A stretch of 42,362 bases of DNA from an uncultured Bacilli bacterium. Its GTDB lineage: Bacteria > Bacillota_I > Bacilli_A > RF39 > UBA660. The notes beneath the pieces were generated by a model that saw nothing but the letters and a program-made list of their open reading frames with translations, was not told the origin of the DNA and searched no databases. Position numbers and translations under genes: made by a program. Of the stretch, positions 34,063 through 40,029 are shown piece after piece (position 1 is the stretch's first letter; every line of letters starts with the position of its first letter). The stretch is taken from NCBI GenBank assembly GCA_947625625.1, contig CANQPC010000009.1:1-42362 (forward strand), read 5' to 3'.

Positions 34063-34090
34063 AAAAAAGCAAATCTTATATAAAATTTGC
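34063..34090 (-). terminator. Terminator downstream of the RhuM-Fic gene
   Basis: On the minus strand GCAAAT (34085-34090) and ATTTGC (34069-34074) flank a 10-base loop, followed by a run of six T. It is about 110 bp after the RhuM-Fic stop. Confidence 0.6.
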
Positions 34091-34116
34091 TAATTCAAAT
34101 TGAATTTTACTATTTT

Positions 34117-34207
34117 CTAATTATCTGATTTATTATAAATTTCATCAATTACTTCTTTTATTTATTTATTTTCTTCATATAAAGATAATATTTTGTCAAA
34201 TTTATTT
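34117..34207 (-). pseudogene. Possible decayed reading frame downstream of RhuM-Fic
   Basis: In a different frame from the RhuM-Fic stop, the minus strand reads as a short helical peptide (KFDKILSLYEENK), one in-frame TAA, then IKEVIDEIYNKSDN and a stop. The coding-like composition on both sides of a single stop suggests a remnant 3' end of an older gene. I do not recognise it. Confidence 0.25.
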
Positions 34208-35140
34208 TGAAACTAAGAAGTTCATTACTAAGTCAATTAGTATATCTTTTTCTTTAGGATTAGATTCTGCGATAAGTAGTGTAATTGCAACAAGTGTATT
34301 GTTATCAATAATTTGTCCTTTTTCATTATATAAAATGTCATTAAATTTTAGGAAGTATATAAATAATGTAGCCGCTATTCTTTTGTTGCCATCAATGAAA
34401 GTATGATTTTTAGTTATTAAATATAAAAAATTAGCGGCTTTTTCCTCTACCGTTGGATATAACTCTTTACCATCAAAAGTTTGATATATTGTACCTATAA
34501 TTGCTTTTAAGCCTTCATTCCTTTCCAAAGCGAATAACTCACTTTCACTATTAAATTTTAATTGACTAACTATTTCCATACAATCTTCATAGGTAATTTT
34601 TTTATCATTCTTTGTTCCAATAGGTTTTGATATTCTTTTATAATCGTAATCATCAAGTAAATTTAAAGCATTTGAGTAGTTATTTATTACTTTAATTATT
34701 TCCTGAGCTTCATTTCCTTTTAATTCAGTGTCTATTCTTCCAGCAATATCTATTAATTTTATTGTTTTTTCAAGATATTCTAATCTCTTTTGATTAACAG
34801 CATAACCTTTAATCATATAATCTTTTAATACTTTAGTTGCCCATCTTCGAAAAATAACACCATTTTTAGATTTTACACGATAACCTACACTAATTATCAT
34901 GTCTAAATTATAATAATTTATTGGTTTTGCACTAAATTCGGAATTTCCGAATTTTCTTAAAGTTTCTTGTTCTTCTAATTCTTTTTCTTTATAAATGTTC
35001 TTAATATGTTCATTTATTGTTGATTTTGATTTGCCAAATAGAGCTCCCATTTGCTCTTGTGTAAGCCACACAGTTTCATCTTTCATATTTACTTCTAATT
35101 TTACATCTTGATTTTCAAATAATATAATTTCATTTTTCAT
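34202..35140 (-). CDS. RhuM-Fic/Doc fusion protein, 312 aa
   Basis: The N-terminal half (about residues 1-125) is a Virulence_RhuM domain: VWLTQEQMGALFGKSKSTINEHI, RVKSKNGVIFRRWATKVLKDYMIKGYAVN (key S-T-I-N, F-R-x-W-A). The C-terminal half is a Fic/Doc fold with the motif HTFIDGNKRIAATLF (His about 243), the Doc-like H-x-F-x-D-x-N-K-R form rather than the Fic HPFxxGNGR form. Doc-type enzymes phosphorylate targets such as EF-Tu, whereas Fic types AMPylate. No Phd-like antitoxin is adjacent. The RhuM domain may provide DNA binding or control. It could be a toxin, defence or phage-related factor. Confidence 0.88.
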   Translation of the reverse strand: MKNEIILFENQDVKLEVNMKDETVWLTQEQMGALFGKSKSTINEHIKNIYKEKELEEQETLRKFGNSEFSAKPINYYNLDMIISVGYRVKSKNGVIFRRWATKVLKDYMIKGYAVNQKRLEYLEKTIKLIDIAGRIDTELKGNEAQEIIKVINNYSNALNLLDDYDYKRISKPIGTKNDKKITYEDCMEIVSQLKFNSESELFALERNEGLKAIIGTIYQTFDGKELYPTVEEKAANFLYLITKNHTFIDGNKRIAATLFIYFLKFNDILYNEKGQIIDNNTLVAITLLIAESNPKEKDILIDLVMNFLVSK

Positions 35141-35175
35141 TGTCTATATCTTCCTTTCATTTTATTTATAAATAT

Positions 35176-35204
35176 ATTATATAACAAGAACATTTGTTTG
35201 ACAA
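35176..35204 (-). promoter_or_regulatory. Promoter of the RhuM-Fic gene
   Basis: Minus-strand TTGTCA at 35199-35204 and TATAAT at 35176-35181, spacer 17 bp. A 24-bp near-perfect palindrome (arms AATACATTTTT and AAAAATGTATT, 35203-35226) abuts and overlaps the -35. Confidence 0.75.
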
Positions 35205-35226
35205 TACATTTTTTTAAAAATGTATT
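35203..35226. promoter_or_regulatory. Operator-like palindrome at the RhuM-Fic promoter
   Basis: Two 11-base arms separated by TT form an inverted repeat ending at the -35 of the RhuM-Fic promoter. A repressor bound here would block transcription, and the RhuM domain itself is a candidate autoregulator. Confidence 0.5.
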
Positions 35227-35394
35227 AAATAATATTATCATCTTCATGCATTCTAGTATTACCTTACTATGTTCCGTAAATTTGATAAAACTCGCGACAA
35301 TTTCGCGACACAACTTTTATGAATTTTATCCTAATGCATAAAACAGCAAATTGTATAATTCATTATATTATAAAAAGAATCCCTTTTCTTTCAA

Positions 35395-35420
35395 AGAAAA
35401 AAACCAACTTACAAAGTCAG
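35395..35420 (-). terminator. Terminator of tRNA-Arg
   Basis: On the minus strand CTGACTT (35414-35420) and AAGTTGG (35404-35410) pair with two wobbles, followed by a T-rich run. It lies about 16 bp after the tRNA 3' end. Confidence 0.6.
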
Positions 35421-35436
35421 TTTAAATTATACACAA

Positions 35437-35513
35437 TGGCGTCCTCGGGGAGAGTTGAACTCCCGACCTACCGCTTAGGAGGCGGCCGCTCTATCCAACT
35501 GAGCTACGAGGAC
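35437..35513 (-). tRNA. tRNA-Arg(CCT)
   Basis: The minus-strand sequence folds as a cloverleaf: acceptor GTCCTCG/CGAGGAC, D-arm GCTC..GAGC, anticodon stem GCCGC/GCGGT with loop CTCCTAA (anticodon CCT, reading AGG), T-arm GGGAG-TTCAACT-CTCCC, and a 3' CCA encoded in the DNA (35437-35439 as TGG on the plus strand). It lies between the tail-anchored protein gene and the RhuM-Fic gene, with a close -10 (TATAAT at 35522-35527) giving almost no 5' leader. Confidence 0.95.
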
Positions 35514-35521
35514 ACAACTAA

Positions 35522-35550
35522 ATTATATATCAAAAAAGAAAAAAAGAAAA
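35522..35550 (-). promoter_or_regulatory. Likely tRNA-Arg promoter
   Basis: Minus-strand TATAAT at 35522-35527 with TTTTCT 17 bp upstream at 35545-35550. The start site would be within a few bases of the mature 5' end. It overlaps the terminator of the upstream gene. Confidence 0.5.
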
Positions 35551-35560
35551 GAACTTTTCT
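35532..35560 (-). terminator. Terminator of the tail-anchored protein gene
   Basis: On the minus strand AGAAAAG and CTTTTCT (35554-35560 with 35545-35551) form a tight hairpin followed by long T-rich runs. It lies just after the stop at 35568. Confidence 0.55.
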
Positions 35561-35567
35561 CTTCTTT

Positions 35568-36323
35568 TTACAATATATATTTAACTATTATCAGGTAAAT
35601 AACTACCGCAACTACTATTAATCCAAGTATTAAGAAAAATATTTTAATACCATTATGACTTTTATCTTCAATAAAAGGCTCATCATCGTCATCATCATCA
35701 GCAAAATCTTTTTTGGAAAAAGAATAAGAGCCACTATAGAAGGTTTCACCATCTTTAATTTTTTTAATAAATGTTACTTCATCTTTGACAATAGGATCAG
35801 TAACGATAGTATTGTCTCCTCCTTTTAAATCGGTAAGAATATCTAAAGGAAGTGAATCTGTATTACTTTTTTCATGGTTTTTTTCTTCAACAATCGAAGA
35901 TATTTCCATTGCATCATCATTATTAGGTATATTAGCATCCTCTAAATCAGTTAAAAAGTTAGCAGTTATCTTTTTTTCTTTAGTAACATCAGCACTCCTA
36001 TTAATTTCATTTTTAGCATTCTCTAAAAGAACATTTATATCATAAACTTTGTTAGTTTTCTTTTCTTCGCTAGTAACTTTTTCTCTTATAGGAGTTTCAA
36101 CCATTGAAGTCCTTTCTAACTCTTTAGCTTTTCGGTATTCATCTCGGCTAGAAATAATTTTTTTTAGTCCATTTATATCAATTTCATTAGCATTATCTGG
36201 AACTGGAAGTCTATCAAAATTATCCATCTGATTTGCTACATCTTGATAGAGTTTTTCATTTCTTTTACTTCTTTCAAGTACATTAGAATTATCTCTATAA
36301 TATTTATCCATTCTACTTTCCAT
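35568..36323 (-). CDS. Tail-anchored acidic protein, 251 aa
   Basis: Not recognised as a named family. Residues about 1-75 are charged and helical (with RKAKELERT), the middle is acidic and disordered-looking, and an acidic DDDDDDE patch precedes a single C-terminal membrane helix (about residues 225-248), so the bulk faces the cytoplasm. The longer frame starts at 36329, but its ATG is only about 3 bp from GAGGT. The ATG at 36323 is 8 bp from it and is preferred. Together with its terminator and the tRNA it forms a short transcription unit to the left of the IS element. Confidence 0.75.
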   Translation of the reverse strand: MESRMDKYYRDNSNVLERSKRNEKLYQDVANQMDNFDRLPVPDNANEIDINGLKKIISSRDEYRKAKELERTSMVETPIREKVTSEEKKTNKVYDINVLLENAKNEINRSADVTKEKKITANFLTDLEDANIPNNDDAMEISSIVEEKNHEKSNTDSLPLDILTDLKGGDNTIVTDPIVKDEVTFIKKIKDGETFYSGSYSFSKKDFADDDDDDEPFIEDKSHNGIKIFFLILGLIVVAVVIYLIIVKYIL

Positions 36324-36376
36324 AGCCATCTACCTCTACTATATATATAATAACATATTTTTTATTGAAATAAAAG

Positions 36377-36402
36377 ATTTTATTAATTATTTTTATAAAA
36401 TT
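36377..36402. repeat. Target-site duplication of the IS element, left copy
   Basis: The 26 bp here are identical to 38197-38222. The sequence is A+T only and itself contains inverted arms (ATTTTAT and ATAAAAT, 11 bp apart). The identical copies on both sides define the IS boundaries, with one T ambiguous at the left end. Confidence 0.85.
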
Positions 36403-36406
36403 TGTG

Positions 36407-36509
36407 AATAATTAGAAAAAATGTCTCTATTTTTGGCGACGAATAATTAGTGAAAATGTCCCTACTAATAAGATGAATATTTGGTCAATAATTAGTAAAA
36501 ATGTCCTTA
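36407..36509. repeat. Three 23-bp repeats at the IS left end
   Basis: Units at 36407-36429, 36442-36464 and 36487-36509 share the pattern AATAATTAG followed by AAAAATGTCC/TCTA, spaced 35 and 45 bp apart. They are in the inverse orientation of the copies at the right end and are likely transposase-binding sites. Confidence 0.85.
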
Positions 36510-36519
36510 GTCTAAACTA

Positions 36520-36547
36520 TTGACTAATTATTAATAATAAGTATAAT
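36520..36547 (+). promoter_or_regulatory. Plus-strand promoter inside the IS
   Basis: TTGACT at 36520-36525 and TATAAT at 36542-36547 with a 16 bp spacer, reading toward the 3' end of the transposase gene. It would start a transcript near 36554. Confidence 0.7.
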
Positions 36548-36553
36548 AGTATT

Positions 36554-36680
36554 TGTTACTTGAGGGGATAAGGCTACACTGAGGAGTGACCTGAGCACTT
36601 AAGTAATGTCAAGCAAAAAAGATATGTTTCTTTTTTGAAGACCTCAAGCGATAAACCTTGGGGTTTGGGGCAAAGCCCCA
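36554..36680 (+). ncRNA. Candidate structured RNA inside the IS, unrecognised
   Basis: A stretch with about 44 percent G+C by hand count lies in otherwise A+T-rich DNA, with no reading frame, directly after a good promoter. On the plus strand it can form a closing pair CTTGAGG (36559-36565) with CCTCAAG (36642-36648), a CACT-GAGG-AGTG hairpin (36577-36588) inside AGG/CCT, an A/U hairpin (36614-36637) and a GGGGC-AAA-GCCCC hairpin (36667-36679). CCTCAAG can instead pair with CTTGGGG (36657-36663), so two folds compete. It ends about 5 bp from the transposase stop codon. It does not match any RNA class I know. It could instead be a 3' UTR structure of the transposase mRNA on the other strand. 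Confidence 0.5.
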
Positions 36681-36683
36681 TGA

Positions 36684-38039
36684 TTAATGTTTGAGCATCA
36701 TATTTTTTCTCCATGGATGATTTTTAGGTGGAATATATTTATGATGTTCTTTTTTTGTTGGTAGAACTTCACTTTCTTTTTTCATGATAGAATCACGATT
36801 TTCTAATTCAGCTAATTGATAATAATGATTTTCTATTTCACTCCAATAATCGCCATCATAATTAATTATTAAGGTACATTTAGTACCTTTTAAAAAACAA
36901 GTAACTTCACCAGTTTCCACATTAATAGGTATATAATATTTATTTTTATAACTTATTGAAGAAGCATTATCTATTATTTTGTTATTTCTTTCAGAAATTA
37001 TTAATTTAAGTTCTTCTTCAGTATAATTATTTTCTTTCATCATAGAAGTTTTTTCATCAATAGCATAAGAGAATTTTTTATTCATATAAGGTATAAAAAC
37101 ATTATTTAGATAGTCATTAGCTTCATCAATTGTAGTTATCTCCTCATATCTTAGCTCAGCAATTAATCTATTTTTAAATGTTGCATTTTCTCTTTCTATA
37201 TTGGCTTTAGCTGTAGCAATACTTGTTGTTTCTAAAACGATATTTAATCTTTCACATACTTTACCAAACTGTGTTAAAAAGTGCTTTTTTTCCTTATCTT
37301 TAACATTATTAGCAGAGAATGAACTTCTGTTATCTGCCTTTATTTTTGCAGGTATTCCATAATTAATTATAATATGAAAAAGTAATACATAATAGCCTCT
37401 TGTTATTTCTTCATACTCAAACCAACCAAATAGAACTTTTTTGGTCGCTTTATCTACTGCCAAATGTAAGTAAGAAGCAACACCTCCAAACCATAATTTC
37501 TGACAAGCATCCATTTGTATTTCTTGTCCAAATACATATAAATTATTAGATCTTCTTATATGAGCCTTTTCAACTTCAATTATTCTTGATTTAAAAAGTT
37601 CTATTTTCCCTTCTTGAACACAATCTTTATTTTTTATTGTTTCTTTCATTTTTTCATTATAATTTTTCACTGTTCTCTTATGAGCTAGTGGAGATATAAT
37701 ATCATCATTAGTAAACCGTTTAAGCATAACATCATACGATATATTATATTTGCCAAATACTTGCTTTTCATAAAATTGTTCAAAATTAAAATCATAAAAT
37801 TTAGTTAGATATAATTCTTCTAATTCCTTAATTAAATTTTCATCTTTTTTGTTAGAATTTATTTTACCTCGATTACCATGAATAAATCCTTTTTTGCCTT
37901 CATTTAAGTAGTTTTTTTTTAATCTATCAATTTGCTTAAGTGATAAATTAAGTTCAGCACTTGCTTCTTTTCTTGTTATTTCACCATTTATTACTTTTTC
38001 AATTGTTTCATATTTTTTTCTTTCAATGTCATTTAACAT
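36684..38039 (-). CDS. IS1202/ISNCY-type DDE transposase, 451 aa
   Basis: The transposase moves its own IS. An N-terminal helix-turn-helix region (about residues 15-60: ITRKEASAELNLSLKQIDRLKK, HGNRGK) is followed by the DDE core: Asp in FGQEIQMDACQKLWFGG (about 178), Asp in PAKIKADNRSSF (about 235), and Glu in ANIERENATFKNRL (about 285). The C-terminal part binds DNA (IPINVETGEV). Length is full and the frame is intact, so it is probably active. An AAGGAGGT ribosome binding site precedes the ATG, and just upstream is an inverted repeat (TTGTCA and TGACAA, 38052-38067). Confidence 0.9.
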   Translation of the reverse strand: MLNDIERKKYETIEKVINGEITRKEASAELNLSLKQIDRLKKNYLNEGKKGFIHGNRGKINSNKKDENLIKELEELYLTKFYDFNFEQFYEKQVFGKYNISYDVMLKRFTNDDIISPLAHKRTVKNYNEKMKETIKNKDCVQEGKIELFKSRIIEVEKAHIRRSNNLYVFGQEIQMDACQKLWFGGVASYLHLAVDKATKKVLFGWFEYEEITRGYYVLLFHIIINYGIPAKIKADNRSSFSANNVKDKEKKHFLTQFGKVCERLNIVLETTSIATAKANIERENATFKNRLIAELRYEEITTIDEANDYLNNVFIPYMNKKFSYAIDEKTSMMKENNYTEEELKLIISERNNKIIDNASSISYKNKYYIPINVETGEVTCFLKGTKCTLIINYDGDYWSEIENHYYQLAELENRDSIMKKESEVLPTKKEHHKYIPPKNHPWRKNMMLKH

Positions 38040-38087
38040 TTTAAAACCTCCTTGTCATAACTGACAAAAAGATATTTTAAATTAAAA

Positions 38088-38192
38088 TAGAGACATTTTC
38101 ACTAATTATTAATCTTTTTTTACAAATTTTATTGATAGGGACATTTTCACTAATTATTACTTTTAAATGTAGGGACATTTTCAAAAATTTTT
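38088..38192. repeat. Three 23-bp repeats at the IS right end
   Basis: Units at 38088-38110, 38136-38158 and 38170-38192 share TAG(A/G)GACATTTTCA followed by an A+T-rich end, and are inverted copies of the left-end units. Unit spacing is 48 and 34 bp, mirroring the left end. Confidence 0.85.
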
Positions 38193-38196
38193 CACA

Positions 38197-38222
38197 ATTT
38201 TATTAATTATTTTTATAAAATT
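38197..38222. repeat. Target-site duplication of the IS element, right copy
   Basis: Identical to 36377-36402. It lies immediately before the extended -10 of the ferredoxin gene, so the duplication preserved that promoter. Confidence 0.85.
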
Positions 38223-38224
38223 TA

Positions 38225-38233
38225 TGATATAAT
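38225..38233 (+). promoter_or_regulatory. Extended -10 promoter of the ferredoxin gene
   Basis: TGATATAAT with TATAAT at 38228-38233. There is no good -35, since the candidate position falls in A+T-rich duplicated sequence, so the extended TG probably compensates. Confidence 0.55.
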
Positions 38234-38256
38234 TAAATAGAAGGAAGGTAACAAAA

Positions 38257-38445
38257 ATGAAACTAAAAGTAAATAAAGACAAATGTATCGGCTGCGGCTT
38301 CTGTGTAGGAACTTGTGAAAGCGTTTTTGAGTTTGATGATGATAATCAAGCTAAAGTTGTTAAAGAGCCAATTCCTGATGAATTTAAAGAAGAAGCCACA
38401 ACAGCTAAAAAAGGATGCCCTACTGGTGCTATCGAAGAAGAATAA
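38257..38445 (+). CDS. fer: [4Fe-4S] ferredoxin, 62 aa
   Basis: Small electron carrier. Cysteines at residues 10, 13, 16 and 54 fit a single [4Fe-4S] cluster (C-x2-C-x2-C ... C-P), and Cys20 is an extra. The sequence DKCIGCGFCVGTCESVFEF leads into an acidic region and GCPTGAIEEE, typical of Bacillus-type and clostridial short ferredoxins. It has an AAGGAAGG ribosome binding site, and it lies directly beside the right end of the IS, which did not remove its -10 promoter element. A strong terminator follows. Confidence 0.95.
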   Translation: MKLKVNKDKCIGCGFCVGTCESVFEFDDDNQAKVVKEPIPDEFKEEATTAKKGCPTGAIEEE

Positions 38446-38469
38446 CTTCTTCTTTTTATTTTATTTAAA

Positions 38470-38502
38470 AAAAGATAAATGGTTTTTTTCCATTTATCTT
38501 TT
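38470..38502. terminator. Bidirectional terminator
   Basis: AAAAGATAAATGG at 38470-38482 pairs perfectly with CCATTTATCTTTT at 38490-38502 around a seven-T loop. It serves ferredoxin and the convergent 461-aa gene. Confidence 0.9.
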
Positions 38503-38508
38503 AGTTAA

Positions 38509-39894
38509 TTACTTTACTTTAGCAGCAATTTTTCTACTAGCAAATATTGATCCTGCTACAGCAAGGACAATCATTGATATAATTAATACTAAATTGATGT
38601 CACCAGTGTCTGGTGGAGTTATTTCTTCAGCTTTTTCAACGACAACTAACTTAACATAAAGGTCAGTATCTTCAGTAAAGCCTTTAGTTATATCATATTC
38701 TTTAGTAAAATCTTTATCTTCGTAAAAAGCTAACGTATAACCTTCAGATTCAGCAAGTTCTTTCATTAATTCTTTATATTCTGCTATCTCTTCTTCAGTC
38801 ATTTCTCCAACTGGTACATCCTCTTCAAAGAATGCCTCATCTTCTCCTTCTAAGAATAATCTCAAACGAATAGTTAAAACTGGTTCGTTAAATGTATCTA
38901 ATCCATTTGTGATAGTTCCTTCAGCATAAGTTAATTCAGCAACATCTTTGTTTACTGTTCCCTTAGCACCAGATTGACCTGGAGAGACATTTTCAACAGT
39001 AGCACCAGGCTTAATGAATACTTCAGCCTTTCCAGTAACACCATGATTTCTATTAGCTTCAGTATCATTTTGATCGCTAGTATAACCTTCAGCAGAAGCA
39101 TATAAGTTACTTACTGTTCCTCCATCGACAAGGATAGTAGATGATTCCATAAATCCTCTGTTAACTGATTGAAGGACATTTATGTTACCACCGTGAACTT
39201 CAATATCAGCAGTACCAGTATAACCATTAGAACCACCACCAGTTAAGTAATCGATATCATTAGTATAAGTTTCATTAATAACTACTCTAGCTTTTCCAGT
39301 ATAGGCATAACCTTGTCCGCCTCCACGAACACTACCTGTAATAGTACCTCCATTTACAATAACTTCAGATTCTCTTACATAAGTAGTAGCGGTCTCTATA
39401 CTTTTAGAGTTTTCTATTGAAGCATTATTATCGATATCACTATCGCTATGATGATAAGCACTACCTCCTCCAAAGATACTAGTTACAGTACCACCATTAA
39501 ATACTACTTTGGAAGTATTAACTTTACTTTTATGAAGTCCTCCTCCAAAGATACTCTTTACAGTACCATCAGTCATAATAATACTAGTATCAACTTCTTC
39601 AGTAGTATTGTCATGCATACCACCAAAGACAGATGTAGTACTATCAACTACTTGGCTCTTTTCTCCTTCATCCCATGTAATTAATGTGTTGCCGCTATCA
39701 TTTTTCTTAATTTCAATAGGTGCGCCATTAGCAAAGAAAAGAAATCCACCATCATTATAATAACATGGTTCTCCTTTTGCTGCACCAGTACATACTTTAT
39801 TAGCATCATCACCGGTAGCAGCGGCACTAACTACACCAGGCAATACTAAAGAAACAAAAGCTACTAATAAAGTATTCTTTAAAATTTTTCTCAT
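38509..39894 (-). CDS. Wall-anchored repeat protein, right-handed beta-helix-like, 461 aa
   Basis: A signal peptide (residues 1-25) is followed by a Gly/Thr/Ser/Val-rich region of repeated beta-strand rungs (about 85-300) with recurring GGT(V/I)-type turns and GGG motifs (VFNGGTVTSIFGGG, VNGGTITGSVRGGG, DGGTVSNLYASA), which looks like a right-handed beta helix. A C-terminal domain with FLEGEDEAFFEED and EDKDFTKEYDI-type segments follows. The end is PPDTGDINLVLIISMIVLAVAGSIFASRK, a sortase-like signal (P-P-D-T-G) with hydrophobic and basic tail. No sortase is encoded in the window. It probably displays a carbohydrate- or host-binding surface. Confidence 0.8.
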   Translation of the reverse strand: MRKILKNTLLVAFVSLVLPGVVSAAATGDDANKVCTGAAKGEPCYYNDGGFLFFANGAPIEIKKNDSGNTLITWDEGEKSQVVDSTTSVFGGMHDNTTEEVDTSIIMTDGTVKSIFGGGLHKSKVNTSKVVFNGGTVTSIFGGGSAYHHSDSDIDNNASIENSKSIETATTYVRESEVIVNGGTITGSVRGGGQGYAYTGKARVVINETYTNDIDYLTGGGSNGYTGTADIEVHGGNINVLQSVNRGFMESSTILVDGGTVSNLYASAEGYTSDQNDTEANRNHGVTGKAEVFIKPGATVENVSPGQSGAKGTVNKDVAELTYAEGTITNGLDTFNEPVLTIRLRLFLEGEDEAFFEEDVPVGEMTEEEIAEYKELMKELAESEGYTLAFYEDKDFTKEYDITKGFTEDTDLYVKLVVVEKAEEITPPDTGDINLVLIISMIVLAVAGSIFASRKIAAKVK

Positions 39895-39918
39895 ATCTTA
39901 AATCTCCTTTCTATAATA

Positions 39919-39947
39919 ATGATATCATTAATAATCAAAATTGTAAA
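39919..39947 (-). promoter_or_regulatory. Promoter of the 461-aa surface gene
   Basis: Minus-strand TTTACA at 39942-39947 and TATCAT at 39919-39924, spacer 17 bp. The 14-bp palindrome TAATGATATCATTA (39917-39930) covers the -10 and could be an operator. Confidence 0.6.
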
Positions 39948-39986
39948 TTCTTTTACTAAATTTCTTCCATATTTGACATTTATAAT

Positions 39987-40020
39987 TAAAAAAAGAAACT
40001 ACCAATTATGATAGTTTCTA
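39987..40020 (-). terminator. Terminator of the 300-aa surface gene
   Basis: On the minus strand AGAAACTA (40012-40019) and TAGTTTCT (39994-40001) form an 8 bp stem with a 10-base loop, followed by a run of seven T. Confidence 0.8.
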
Positions 40021-40029
40021 ATATTTATA

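Larger units (their letters stand above)
36403..38196 (-). mobile_element. Complete IS1202-type (ISNCY) insertion sequence, about 1.79 kb
   Basis: The element has related terminal inverted repeats: starting TGTGAA at the left end (36403) and ending TTCACA at the right (38196), with about 21 of 27 end positions matching. It is flanked by a 26-bp target duplication (36377-36402 and 38197-38222). It holds one DDE transposase gene, three 23-bp repeat units at each end in inverted orientation, and a structured-looking region between the left repeats and the transposase. From memory IS1202 also has ends of about 23 bp and a duplication of about 27 bp, matching this element closely. The two duplication copies are identical, so insertion is probably recent. 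Confidence 0.88.

Noticed and set aside
26914-35436. Island integrated at the tRNA-Arg 3' end
   Set aside because: The gene content looks accessory and lies on the 3' side of the tRNA, but I see no duplicated tRNA end and no integrase, so I do not call an island.
35319-35621. Plus-strand reading frame through the tRNA-Arg region
   Set aside because: It is an antisense shadow of the tRNA and contains no ribosome binding site. The cloverleaf and anticodon on the minus strand explain the sequence.
36377-36402. Chromosomal dif or Xer core site as IS target
   Set aside because: The duplicated sequence has paired arms but no recognisable Firmicutes dif core, so only a structural preference is suggested.
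36554-36680. Known small ribozyme or riboswitch (hammerhead, HEARO, pistol, twister, T-box)
   Set aside because: I compared the conserved core motifs I know and found none, so the element is left as an unrecognised structured candidate.
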